From positions 1 to 64,000 of the forward strand of contig JAFUVV010000027.1 of assembly GCA_017477435.1 (NCBI GenBank): a stretch of DNA of 64,000 nt. The letters run 5' to 3'. Positions within the stretch are counted from its first letter, which is position 1, and each line of letters opens with the position of its first letter. The stretch is from Prevotella sp. Its GTDB lineage: Bacteria; Bacteroidota; Bacteroidia; Bacteroidales; Bacteroidaceae. This document shows positions 18,772-27,316 of the stretch, in pieces. The position numbers and the translations under genes are program-made. The notes below the pieces were generated by a model. It was given only the letters and a program-made list of their open reading frames with translations, had not been told where the DNA came from and ran no database searches.

Positions 18772-19554
18772 ATGGAAAAGAATCGACTCACGATAGTGAA
18801 GGTAGGCGGTGCCGTTGTTGAAGACGACAGTCAGTGCCGCGGTCTGCTCGAGGCATTTGCCGCAGTCGAGGGCAGGAAAATTCTTGTCCACGGCGGTGGC
18901 CGCACGGCTTCGCGGATTGCCTCGTTGCTGGGAGTGGAAACGAAGATGGTCGACGGCCGACGCATCACCGACGCCGACATGCTGCGCGTGGTCGTGATGG
19001 TATATGGTGGGCTCGTGAACAAGCAGATTGTTGCCCGTCTTCAGGCACTTGGCACGGAAGCCGTCGGACTGACGGGTGCCGACATGAACATCATCCGCAG
19101 CCATCGTCGCCCCGTTGTCGGCGGGATAGACTATGGATTTGTCGGCGATGTAGACAGTGTTGATGCAGATACTCTCTCTGCTGTCGTGGAGAAGGGTGTC
19201 GTGCCTGTCGTCGCTCCGCTCACTCACGACTGCCACGGCCAGCTGCTCAATACCAACGCCGATACTATTGCCTCTGAGGTGGCTGTGGCGATGTCGCAGT
19301 TGTACGACGTGCGGCTGGTGTATGCCTTCGAAAAAGCAGGCGTGCTCCGTGATGTCCGCGATGAGTCGAGAGTGATACCCCAGATACGCGTCTCGGAACT
19401 CGCCGACCTCATCGGCGACGGGACTGTCACTGGCGGGATGCTGCCGAAGTTGCAGATGGCAGCGAAGGCTGTGGAGCGAGGTGTCGGTGAGGTGCAAATC
19501 ACGTGCAGCACAGACATGTCGCCGCAGGCAGGCACTAAGATCGTTGCCGGCTGA
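18772..19554 (+). CDS. argB: Acetylglutamate kinase
   Basis: A kinase of about 260 residues catalysing the second step of arginine synthesis. Motifs include IVKVGGAVVED, the glycine-rich HGGGRTASRI, GLTGADMNII, LLNTNADTIASEVA and DGTVTGGMLPKLQMA. The N-terminal arginine-sensing helix of feedback-inhibited enzymes is absent, as in other short ArgB proteins. I prefer the start at MEKNRLTIVKVGG over the Met six codons upstream because family members begin close to the first strand. It sits near speA, the enzyme that consumes arginine. Confidence 0.93.
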   Translation: MEKNRLTIVKVGGAVVEDDSQCRGLLEAFAAVEGRKILVHGGGRTASRIASLLGVETKMVDGRRITDADMLRVVVMVYGGLVNKQIVARLQALGTEAVGLTGADMNIIRSHRRPVVGGIDYGFVGDVDSVDADTLSAVVEKGVVPVVAPLTHDCHGQLLNTNADTIASEVAVAMSQLYDVRLVYAFEKAGVLRDVRDESRVIPQIRVSELADLIGDGTVTGGMLPKLQMAAKAVERGVGEVQITCSTDMSPQAGTKIVAG

Positions 19555-19796
19555 CAGGACATTGCGAGAAGCACGCGATGGAAGGGAAAATTATAAAATA
19601 AAGAAAATTAAGATCTTAAAAGGGTAAGTGGCAAGTAGAAAACTTATACCCCAGCCTTGCCGCCCACAAATATAAATATAGTCCGTGCGCGCTGGTACGC
19701 GCGTAGGATATAACAGTTTGAAGTGTAAAATAGTGTTAAACATAGAGAAAGCTTGTAACTTTCCACCCAAGCAAATCGTCATTTAACTTAGAGAAG

Positions 19797-20312
19797 ATGA
19801 AAAATATCAGTTTCCGCACCGATGTTTTGCCCTTGAAGGACATTCTCTACCGTCTTGCCCTGCGTATCACGCTCAATCGGGAAGACGCCGAGGACATTGT
19901 GCAGGAAACGCTGATAAAGGTCTGGGATAGGCGCGACAGCTGGGACGAGATAGAGTCGATAGAGGCCTTCAGCCTTACGATCTGCCGCAACTTGGCGCTC
20001 GACCACCAGCGCAGGATGGAAAACCGCCATCTGTCGCTCGACGAAACGCCGATAGAGCGCCCCGACAGCCGTTCGCTATCGCCCGCAGAGGCGATGATAT
20101 CCGCAGACCGCATCTCGCTCGTAAGGCGACTTGTCGACTCGCTGCCAGAAAAACAACGCAGTTGCATGCAGCTGAGAGATTTCGAAGGTAAATCGTACAG
20201 AGAAATTGCACAGGTGTTGGGAATAACGGAAGATCAGGTGAAAGTGAACATCTTCAGGGCACGACAGACAATTAAACAACGATTCAACGAAGCAGAAGAC
20301 TATGGATTATAA
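19797..20312 (+). CDS. ECF-type RNA polymerase sigma factor
   Basis: A 171-residue sigma-70 family protein with only regions 2 and 4. Region 2 contains LALRITLNREDAEDIVQETLIKVWDRRDSW. Region 4 (LPEKQRSCMQLRDFEGKSYREIAQVLGITEDQVKVNIFRARQ) gives the -35-binding helix-turn-helix. It overlaps the next gene by 11 bp, and that gene encodes a one-pass membrane protein, the usual arrangement for an ECF sigma factor and its anti-sigma partner. A weak TAACTTTC box lies about 40 bp upstream. Confidence 0.93.
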   Translation: MKNISFRTDVLPLKDILYRLALRITLNREDAEDIVQETLIKVWDRRDSWDEIESIEAFSLTICRNLALDHQRRMENRHLSLDETPIERPDSRSLSPAEAMISADRISLVRRLVDSLPEKQRSCMQLRDFEGKSYREIAQVLGITEDQVKVNIFRARQTIKQRFNEAEDYGL

Positions 20313-20787
20313 GTACATCGATCAATTGCTCGACCGCTACTGGAACTGCGAGACCACGCTTGAGGAAGAGGAGATACTCCGCGCATTCTTCAGCCAGGAC
20401 AACGTTCCCGTCGAATTGTTGCGCTATCGCCAGCTCTTCATCTACGAAGACAGTGAGCCGCAGGCCGATCGCCTTGGCGACGACTTCGACGAGCGCCTGT
20501 TGCAGCAGGTCGGCGACGGACAGCCGGTGAAGATGCGCCGCATGAAGATCACCAGCCGCCTGATGCCTCTCTTCCGCGCAGCGGCAATGGTGGCAATACT
20601 GCTCACACTGGGCAATGCCGTGCAGATGTCGTTCAACACAGGTGAGCCTGTCTACACCGGCATGAGCGACGAGGTGATAACAAGCGATGGATCGGACGTT
20701 GCACTTGTCGACACGGCAAAGATCGACACCGTGAAGCAGAGTAGCATCATCCTCCCTGTAGACGATGTGCAGCAACTGCTTAAATAG
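20302..20787 (+). CDS. Putative anti-sigma factor, single membrane span
   Basis: A 161-residue protein overlapping the sigma gene. The acidic N-terminal part (DRYWNCETTLEEEEILRAFF) resembles the zinc-less anti-sigma segments common next to Bacteroidales ECF sigma factors. A basic stretch, then one hydrophobic helix (LMPLFRAAAMVAILLTLGNAV, about residues 87-107) is followed by a short periplasmic tail. The anti-sigma role rests on gene order and topology; no enzymatic motif is present. Confidence 0.7.
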   Translation: MDYKYIDQLLDRYWNCETTLEEEEILRAFFSQDNVPVELLRYRQLFIYEDSEPQADRLGDDFDERLLQQVGDGQPVKMRRMKITSRLMPLFRAAAMVAILLTLGNAVQMSFNTGEPVYTGMSDEVITSDGSDVALVDTAKIDTVKQSSIILPVDDVQQLLK

Positions 20788-20894
20788 AAATTCATTTTTA
20801 GCTTTCTCTATACAATCATTTAAATTAAAAACGCTTAAGAGGCTGTGAAGTCTCACAAACAACTTAAAATTTTTCATAACATAGCATTTATATC

Positions 20895-20927
20895 ACCGCC
20901 GCTACTGAGAAAGTTCCGGCGGTTTTT
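20895..20927 (+). terminator. Intrinsic terminator after the sigma/anti-sigma pair
   Basis: Arms ACCGCCG (20895-20901) and CGGCGGT (20917-20923) are followed directly by a T-run. It lies about 110 bp past the anti-sigma stop. Confidence 0.65.
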
Positions 20928-20999
20928 CTTTGCCAATACAGAGGGATGGCGGCCGAGAAGAGAACGACAGGGGGAGCTGTGAAAGCAAACAGGGTGGAG

Positions 21000-21080
21000 T
21001 ACAATGCCCATGTACTCTCAGTACAAGAGTCATGTACTCGGAGTACAAAGCCCATGTACTCGGAGTACAAAGGCCTTGTA
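21000..21080. repeat. 11-bp lattice array, TACA/TGTA family (8 half-sites, 81 bp)
   Basis: TACA and TGTA alternate at exact 11-bp steps, starting at 21000, 21011, 21022, 21033, 21044, 21055, 21066 and 21077. All eight are exact matches. Each TGTA-N7-TACA is a 15-bp palindrome such as TGTACTCGGAGTACA, separated from the next by seven bases. CTGCAG follows the last unit. Sister arrays of identical length are at 52980 and 57627. Confidence 0.92.
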
Positions 21081-21265
21081 CTGCAGACGAAGTGGTATGA
21101 TGCGTGTCTTTGTATACCTCTTTGAGGGTCGTAGAAGCAAAAATCAGCACAATTCTTTTGTTTTGCTCTCGGCTTTTTTCGCTTGCTCAACAACTCGTCA
21201 CTACCTTTTCCATCCTTACGAATGAAGAAGGTAGGATGCGCCTCGGCAAAAAAAGAATAAATTCT

Positions 21266-21296
21266 TTTGTTTTGCTCTCGGCTTTCACTACCTTTG
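21266..21296 (+). promoter_or_regulatory. Promoter cassette copy for the M15 peptidase gene
   Basis: TTTG (21266-21269), 19 bp, TACCTTTG (21289-21296). The spacer contains CTCTCGGCTTTCAC, close to the spacer of the four other cassette copies. A decayed tandem copy with TACCTTTTC lies about 120 bp upstream. Confidence 0.75.
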
Positions 21297-21318
21297 CAGT
21301 TGGGATATAAACAATCGT

Positions 21319-22035
21319 ATGACTTTTCGACTAATTGCATCATACATCTTTGCCGTGCTTTCATGTTCGCAGTTTTGCTTCGGGCAACAGCAGTGGAAAG
21401 CAGCAGCCGTAGTCGCCGAGAGAGAGGTGCAACGGTTGGGCGTTGATAAGTTTTTCTCTTCAGAGGAGATTGACGATTCCGTCTATGCCGTCATGCAGGG
21501 GCATTCGATTCCGTCAGATTGTCCGGTGAAAAGGTCGGAACTGCGCTATCTGCGCATTCTCCATCGGAATTTCGACGGCGGGTCGCAGACGGGTGAGATA
21601 GTCTGCAACAAGGCCATCGCCGCCGATCTGCTCTACATCTTCCGCCGGTTGTACGATGAGGGCTATCCTATTGAGCGTGTGGCACTTATCGACAACTTCG
21701 GCGCCGATGATGAGGCGTCGATGACAGCCAACAACACCAGTTGCTTCTGCTATCGCAGCGTGCGCGGGTCAAATACAATCTCATTCCACGGGCGCGGCCT
21801 GGCCATTGATATCAACCCGCTGTACAATCCCTGCGTGCGCACTCGCAATGGTGTCACCACCGTCGAGCCCGCCGCAGGAAGGAAGTACATATCGCGTACA
21901 AAGACCGGCAAAGAAGCTAAATACATAATCACGCGTCAGTCAATCATATATCGCCTGTTCACGGAGCGAGGGTTCAAGTGGGGCGGCAACTGGCGCACCC
22001 TCAAAGACTACCAGCACTTTGAAAAGCCGCTGTAA
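21319..22035 (+). CDS. M15-family peptidase (D-Ala-D-Ala carboxypeptidase-like)
   Basis: A 238-residue exported zinc peptidase. A signal peptide ends near FCFGQ. The M15 zinc ligands are visible as His157 and Asp164 in SFHGRGLAIDINP and His233 in YQHFE. SCFCYRSVRGS and the WGGNWRTLKDYQHFE ending are typical of the M15C/VanY-like group that trims peptidoglycan stem peptides or peptide tails in the periplasm. It follows a dispersed promoter cassette, with a 22-bp leader, and is separate from the sigma operon upstream. Confidence 0.88.
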   Translation: MTFRLIASYIFAVLSCSQFCFGQQQWKAAAVVAEREVQRLGVDKFFSSEEIDDSVYAVMQGHSIPSDCPVKRSELRYLRILHRNFDGGSQTGEIVCNKAIAADLLYIFRRLYDEGYPIERVALIDNFGADDEASMTANNTSCFCYRSVRGSNTISFHGRGLAIDINPLYNPCVRTRNGVTTVEPAAGRKYISRTKTGKEAKYIITRQSIIYRLFTERGFKWGGNWRTLKDYQHFEKPL

Positions 22036-22084
22036 TGGCATGCCCTGTTATAATGATTTATAATTCAAACAAATAACACTCAAC

Positions 22085-22852
22085 ATGATGAAAAGAACAA
22101 TTTTGTGTTTTGTTGCGGTGATGACCGCAATGATGACGTTTGCAGGTGGCAAGACTCAGGTGATTGCTCACCGTGGTTATTGGAAAGCCCCAGGTTCGGC
22201 GCAGAACTCGCGTCACTCTCTTGCCGGAGCCCTTGCACTGGGCATCTACGGCTCGGAAATAGATGTATGGCTGACAACCGACAAGAAAATCTTCGCCAAT
22301 CACGACAGAACGTTCAAGGGTGTGACGATCATGGAGTCTACGTCGAAGCAGTGTAAAGGCGTGAAACTCGACAATGGCGAGACGATGCCACAGCTGAAGG
22401 ACATGCTGAAAATATTGAAAAAAAGTCCGAATTCATCGAAACTCATTATCGAAATCAAACCCCACGAGAACGTGGAACTCGACCATGAGATTGCCCGTCT
22501 TACGATGAAGGCAGTCAGGAAAAAACACCTCGAAGCAAAGGTGGACTACATATCGTTCTCGCTCGAGGTTTGCAAAGAGCTCGCACGCCTCGATCCCCAT
22601 GCCAACGTGGCCTACCTCAACGGCGATATAGCCCCGGCAGAGCTTAATGCCATGGGTATAAACGGAATAGACTATCACCTCGGAGTCGTACGTGATCATC
22701 CGGAATGGGTGAAAGAGGCACACGATCTCGGCATGGAGGTGAACGTCTGGACCGTCGACGGCGAAGAAGACATGAGATTCTACAAGCAGCTCGGCGTGGA
22801 CTATATAACGACCAACGAGCCCCTGAAGTGTATCGCTGTCTGCGAGGAATAG
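22085..22852 (+). CDS. Glycerophosphodiester phosphodiesterase family protein
   Basis: A 255-residue exported TIM-barrel enzyme. The signal peptide ends TFAGG. GDPD active-site motifs are HRGYWKAPGSAQNS (catalytic His, Asn), SEIDVWLTTDKKIFANHDRTF (metal ligands Glu/Asp and second catalytic His) and IIEIKPH. Late conserved segments are NVWTVDGEEDM and VDYITTNEP. The family hydrolyses glycerophosphodiesters to glycerol-3-phosphate and an alcohol. Two Met codons begin the protein; either may be used. It is followed 5 bp later by the methyltransferase gene. Confidence 0.92.
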   Translation: MMKRTILCFVAVMTAMMTFAGGKTQVIAHRGYWKAPGSAQNSRHSLAGALALGIYGSEIDVWLTTDKKIFANHDRTFKGVTIMESTSKQCKGVKLDNGETMPQLKDMLKILKKSPNSSKLIIEIKPHENVELDHEIARLTMKAVRKKHLEAKVDYISFSLEVCKELARLDPHANVAYLNGDIAPAELNAMGINGIDYHLGVVRDHPEWVKEAHDLGMEVNVWTVDGEEDMRFYKQLGVDYITTNEPLKCIAVCEE

Positions 22853-22857
22853 AACAG

Positions 22858-24072
22858 ATGACTTTGCCCCTAGATGCAAAAATCGTCGATTTCATCGAGA
22901 CTCATCGCACCGTCGACGTAAAGAAATTGGCGCTTTCATCGGGACGCTATCCCGATGTGGACATGCATGTGGCGATACAACAGATTGCCGGCTGGCAGCA
23001 GGCGCGGCTGAAGATCCCGTCGTGGGCAGCCAAAAGCGGGATCCTCTATCCGCCCCATCTGAACATGGAGCAGTGCTCCTCCGAGCCGACGGCACGCTAC
23101 AAGGCAGATATAGCACGTCGGCTGGGTGGCGATGAAATGGCAGATTTGACAGGCGGACTGGGAGTGGATTTCGCATTCCTCTCACAATTGTTCCGACGGT
23201 CGGTGTATGTCGAGCAAAACGATATGCTCTGTCAGATAGCCGAAAACAATTTCCGTGTGCTGGGTCTCGACGGTGTCAGTGTCGTCTGTGACGACTGCTG
23301 CGACTATCTCGACACTATGCCGCACGTCGCGCTGATATACCTCGATCCTGCCCGCCGCGATGCCAGTGGCGGACGAACGTTTGCCATGAGCGACTGTCGG
23401 CCCGATGTCGTCAGCCTTGCACCTGTGCTGCTGTCGAAGGCCGACCATGTGATGGTGAAGCTTTCTCCTATGCTCGACTGGCATGCCGTAGTCGACGAAC
23501 TGCCCAATGTGGCGGAGATTCACATCGTGGCCGTAGGGGGAGAGTGTAAAGAGATTGTTGCCGTAATGAGCAGTTCGAGGCCATCGGCCACCACAGTCTT
23601 CTGCATCGACGGCGAACAGGAGTTTTCATTCGACACCTCAGAGCGATGTCAGCAAAAGGTTGCCGGCGACGTGACGGTCGGGCAGCGGCTGTTTGAGCCT
23701 GGTGCATCGGTGATGAAGAGCGGCGAGTGGGGAATAGTCTGCCGGCGCTACGGAGTGAAGGCAATAGCAGAGAACAGCCATCTCTTTGTCAGCGATGCCG
23801 ACGGTCAGTATCATCCTTCAGCAGCGACGGCTTCGGCAAAATTCCCTGGCCGCGAGTTTGTCATCACGAGGATATCGTCGATGAACCGCAGGGAGATGAA
23901 GGAGTTTCTCTCGGATGTAGACCGTGCAAATATCACTGTGCGCAACTTCCCGATGTCGGTTGCCGAACTGCGCCGACGACTGAAAATTGCCGATGGGGGC
24001 GACAGCTATATCTTTGCCACAACCACAGATAAAGGGAATCACATGCTCATAATGTGCAAAAAAACGAGTTGA
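22858..24072 (+). CDS. SAM-dependent methyltransferase with THUMP-like domain
   Basis: A 404-residue protein starting at MTLPLDAKIVDF, 5 bp after the phosphodiesterase stop; an upstream in-frame extension would overlap that gene by 150 bp and is unlikely. Motif I of a Rossmann methyltransferase is LTGGLGVDFAFLS, followed by VEQND and the catalytic-loop-like YLDPARRD. The C-terminal 100 residues (REFVITRISSMNRREMKEFLSDVDRANITVRNFP) match the THUMP-like domain of Bacteroidetes proteins. An RNA substrate is likely but not shown. Confidence 0.82.
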   Translation: MTLPLDAKIVDFIETHRTVDVKKLALSSGRYPDVDMHVAIQQIAGWQQARLKIPSWAAKSGILYPPHLNMEQCSSEPTARYKADIARRLGGDEMADLTGGLGVDFAFLSQLFRRSVYVEQNDMLCQIAENNFRVLGLDGVSVVCDDCCDYLDTMPHVALIYLDPARRDASGGRTFAMSDCRPDVVSLAPVLLSKADHVMVKLSPMLDWHAVVDELPNVAEIHIVAVGGECKEIVAVMSSSRPSATTVFCIDGEQEFSFDTSERCQQKVAGDVTVGQRLFEPGASVMKSGEWGIVCRRYGVKAIAENSHLFVSDADGQYHPSAATASAKFPGREFVITRISSMNRREMKEFLSDVDRANITVRNFPMSVAELRRRLKIADGGDSYIFATTTDKGNHMLIMCKKTS

Positions 24073-24074
24073 AC

Positions 24075-24106
24075 TTTGGCTGTCTCTCGTTTATTTGCTA
24101 TTTTTG
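24075..24106 (+). promoter_or_regulatory. Promoter of the GNAT-parE unit
   Basis: TTTG (24075-24078), 20 bp, TATTTTTG (24099-24106), a good Bacteroidetes promoter. It rules out the longer reading of the next gene from 24095 and places the leader at about 25 nt. Confidence 0.7.
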
Positions 24107-24136
24107 CATGCAAAAGAAGAAATAATAAAATCAAAA

Positions 24137-25285
24137 ATGTCGAAAATTGAAATAAAGAAAGTGGAAACGAAGCGCGACCTTCGTCGGTTTATCGATTTCC
24201 ATTACGACCTCTACAAGGGAAACCCCTACGATGTTCCCAATCTTTTTTCCGACGATATGAACACGCTCCGCAAGGACCGCAATGCAGCCTTCGACTTCTG
24301 CGAAGCCGAGTACTACATGGCATTCAAGGATGGAAAAATCGCCGGCAGGGTGGCTGCGATAATCAACCATAAAGCCAACGAGCGCTGGGAAAGGAAGAGC
24401 GTCAGGTTCGGATGGATCGATTTCATCGACGACCGCGATGTGTCGCATGCACTGTTCGATGCTGTGGAAGCCTACGGACGTTCGAAGGGAATGACCGAGA
24501 TGATAGGTCCGCTCGGGTTCACCGACTTCGATCCCGAAGGCATGCTCGTCGACGGATTCAATGAGTTGGGCACCATGGCAACGATCTACAACTATCCCTA
24601 CTATCCTCAGCACGTTGAGGAGATGGGCGGATTCGTGAAGGACAACGGCTATGTGGAGTTCAAGATATTCGTACCGGATGAGATTCCGGAGAAGATGACA
24701 AAAATAGCTCAGATGATCCAGAAACGCTATAACCTCCACGTGAGGAAGATGACGCGCAAAGAGATAAACGAAGGAAAGGGTCACGAAGTGTTCCACCTCA
24801 TCAACGACACGTTCAAGGACCTATACGGATACAGCGAGCTCAGCGACCGTCAGGTGGATCAGTACGTGAAGATGTACCTCCCCCTGGCCGACCTCAACCT
24901 CATCCCCATCATCGAAGACTGGAGCACCGAGGAGCACCGCATGGTGGGCGTGGGCATAACCATACCGTCGCTGTCGCGAGCCATGCAGAAATGCCGTCGC
25001 GGACGGTTGCTGCCCTTCGGATGGTTCCATATACTCAGCACACTGAAGAAACACAAGGCCGACATCGTCGACCTGATGATGATCGGCGTATTGCCGGAAT
25101 ACAGGATGAAAGGCGCCAATGCGCTCATGTTCTACGATCTCATCCCATGGTATCAGAAGTATGGCATCAAATGGGGCGAGAGCCAGGTGGAACTGGAGTC
25201 GAACGAAAACGTGCAAGGGCAGTGGAGCTATTTCGAAACAAAGCTCCACAAACGTCGCAAATGCTATAAGAAAACCTTCGAATAA
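24137..25285 (+). CDS. GNAT-fold N-acetyltransferase family protein
   Basis: A cytosolic protein of 382 residues. The N-terminal part ([25 protein letters not shown]) and [30 protein letters not shown] are conserved in a Bacteroidetes family usually described as N-acetyltransferase-like. The C-terminal half contains a GNAT-type acetyl-CoA loop region ([26 protein letters not shown]). The substrate is unknown. The promoter at 24075-24106 supports this start over the Met 42 bp upstream. It lies 14 bp before parE and is probably cotranscribed with it. Confidence 0.75.
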   Translation: MSKIEIKKVETKRDLRRFIDFHYDLYKGNPYDVPNLFSDDMNTLRKDRNAAFDFCEAEYYMAFKDGKIAGRVAAIINHKANERWERKSVRFGWIDFIDDRDVSHALFDAVEAYGRSKGMTEMIGPLGFTDFDPEGMLVDGFNELGTMATIYNYPYYPQHVEEMGGFVKDNGYVEFKIFVPDEIPEKMTKIAQMIQKRYNLHVRKMTRKEINEGKGHEVFHLINDTFKDLYGYSELSDRQVDQYVKMYLPLADLNLIPIIEDWSTEEHRMVGVGITIPSLSRAMQKCRRGRLLPFGWFHILSTLKKHKADIVDLMMIGVLPEYRMKGANALMFYDLIPWYQKYGIKWGESQVELESNENVQGQWSYFETKLHKRRKCYKKTFE

Positions 25286-25299
25286 GAAAAGGAGATAAT

Positions 25300-27249
25300 A
25301 TGTCAGAGACAGACAACATACAGCTTCAACCACAAGTACTCTACGACGAAGACACCATTCGCCATCTTTCCGACATGGAGCACATACGTGTGCGGCCGGG
25401 AATGTATATCGGTCGTCTGGGCGATGGGTCGCTTTCAGAAGACGGCATCTACGTGTTGCTGAAAGAGGTGATTGACAACAGTATCGACGAGTTTAAGATG
25501 AATGCCGGCAAGCGCATCGAGATAGACATCGACGACAATGCCCGCGTGTCGGTCAGAGACTATGGGCGCGGCATTCCTCAGGGTAAGCTGGTTGAGGCCG
25601 TGAGCATGCTCAACACCGGCGGAAAATACGATTCCAAGGCATTCAAGAAGAGCATAGGACTGAATGGCGTCGGTGTGAAAGCAGTGAACGCACTCAGTTC
25701 GCACTTCGAGGTAAGGTCGTTCCGCGACGGGAAGGTGCGCAGTCTGGCATTCGAGAAAGGTAACCTGATGTCGGACAAGACAACAGACACCAACGACGAG
25801 ACGGGCACGTATATCTTCTTCGAACCCGATTCGTCGCTTTTCGTGGGATACAGATTCCAGGACGAGATCGTCGAGACCATGCTCCGCAATTACACCTACC
25901 TGAATTCAGGACTCACGATCATGTTCAATGGGCGTCGCATCCTCAGCCGCAACGGGCTTGAAGACCTCCTCAACGACAATATGACCAACGAAGGTCTCTA
26001 CAATATCATCCATATGAAAGGCGACGACATCGAGATCGCTTTCACCCATACAAACCAGTATGGCGAAGAATACCATTCGTTTGTCAACGGTCAGCACACC
26101 ACGCAGGGCGGTACTCACCAGAGCGCTTTCAAAGAGCATATCGCACGCACGATAAAAGAGTTCTTCGGAAAGAACTATGAATATACCGACATCCGCAACG
26201 GTCTTGTGGCAGCCATTGCGCTCAATGTGGAAGAGCCAGTGTTTGAAAGTCAGACGAAGATAAAGCTCGGTTCCACGATCATGGAACCTGGCGGGGAATC
26301 AATCAACAAATATGTGGGCGACTTCATCAAGCAGCAGGTGGACAACTATCTGCATATCCACACCGACGTGGCCGAGGTCATCGAGAACAAGATAAAGGAG
26401 AGCGAGCGCGAGCGTAAGGCCATCGCCGGAGTGACGAAACTCGCCCGTGAACGAGCTAAGAAAGCCAACCTGCACAACCGTAAGCTCCGCGACTGCCGCA
26501 TACACTATTCCGACGTGAAGAACGCCAGAAAAGAGGAGAGCAGCATTTTCATCACCGAGGGCGATTCGGCAAGCGGAAGCATCACAAAAAGCCGCGACGT
26601 GAATACACAAGCTGTGTTCTCACTGAGAGGGAAACCACTAAACTCCTACGGACTTACGAAGAAGGTGGTCTACGAGAACGAAGAGTTTAATCTCCTTCAG
26701 GCAGCACTCGATATCGAAGACGGTCTCGACACCTTGCGCTACAACAAGGTGATCGTGGCTACGGATGCCGATGTCGACGGCATGCACATCCGGCTACTCA
26801 TTATCACGTTCTTCCTACAGTTCTTCCCCGAACTGATAAAGAAAGGTCACGTCTACGTGCTGCAGACACCGCTGTTCCGTGTGCGCAACCGTCGCACGAA
26901 GATCAAGAACAAAAAAGTCATCGAGGCTGCCGATGCCCGTCTTGGCGAACGCGAGAAGAAGGGTGACTTCATCACTCGTTACTGCTACAGCGACGACGAG
27001 CGCCAAAAGGCAATAGCCGAACTCGGGCCTGACCCTGAAATCACTCGGTTTAAAGGACTTGGAGAAATCTCTCCTGAGGAGTTTGTCCATTTCATAGGTC
27101 CCGATATGAGACTCGAACAGGTGACGCTCCACAAGAACGATCAAGTGCAGAAACTCCTTGAGTACTACATGGGTAAGAATACCATGGAGCGCCAGAATTT
27201 CATTATCGAAAACCTCGTTATCGAGAAAGACGAGGCCGAAGGGGAGTAG
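25300..27249 (+). CDS. parE: DNA topoisomerase IV subunit B
   Basis: A 649-residue GHKL ATPase subunit of a type IIA topoisomerase that decatenates daughter chromosomes. The ATP site shows [19 protein letters not shown] and [17 protein letters not shown]. The TOPRIM part shows [10 protein letters not shown] and [15 protein letters not shown]. It ends with [14 protein letters not shown] and typical C-terminal sequence. It is more ParE-like than GyrB-like in length and in the opening [25 protein letters not shown] segment. The partner parC is not next to it in this window. Confidence 0.93.
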   Translation: MSETDNIQLQPQVLYDEDTIRHLSDMEHIRVRPGMYIGRLGDGSLSEDGIYVLLKEVIDNSIDEFKMNAGKRIEIDIDDNARVSVRDYGRGIPQGKLVEAVSMLNTGGKYDSKAFKKSIGLNGVGVKAVNALSSHFEVRSFRDGKVRSLAFEKGNLMSDKTTDTNDETGTYIFFEPDSSLFVGYRFQDEIVETMLRNYTYLNSGLTIMFNGRRILSRNGLEDLLNDNMTNEGLYNIIHMKGDDIEIAFTHTNQYGEEYHSFVNGQHTTQGGTHQSAFKEHIARTIKEFFGKNYEYTDIRNGLVAAIALNVEEPVFESQTKIKLGSTIMEPGGESINKYVGDFIKQQVDNYLHIHTDVAEVIENKIKESERERKAIAGVTKLARERAKKANLHNRKLRDCRIHYSDVKNARKEESSIFITEGDSASGSITKSRDVNTQAVFSLRGKPLNSYGLTKKVVYENEEFNLLQAALDIEDGLDTLRYNKVIVATDADVDGMHIRLLIITFFLQFFPELIKKGHVYVLQTPLFRVRNRRTKIKNKKVIEAADARLGEREKKGDFITRYCYSDDERQKAIAELGPDPEITRFKGLGEISPEEFVHFIGPDMRLEQVTLHKNDQVQKLLEYYMGKNTMERQNFIIENLVIEKDEAEGE

Positions 27250-27316
27250 TGTGCTGTGTTCTAAATGATTATTGATAAAAAGATAAATGCTTAATTTTAA
27301 CGTCAAAAAGATTGTA

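Noticed and set aside
19692..19712. GCGCG/CGCGC hairpin upstream of the first ECF sigma gene
   Set aside because: The stem is only 5-6 bp with a short loop and no T-run; too weak to call a terminator.
20999..21085. TACA/TGTA array as a CRISPR array
   Set aside because: The repeat is only 15 bp and the spacer 7 bp, there are no cas genes, and the spacers are partly conserved.
22705..22857. Upstream extension of the methyltransferase gene
   Set aside because: It overlaps the phosphodiesterase gene by 150 bp; a start at 22858 fits the family and the spacing.
24095..24136. Upstream extension of the GNAT gene
   Set aside because: The promoter -7 box (24099-24106) lies within it.
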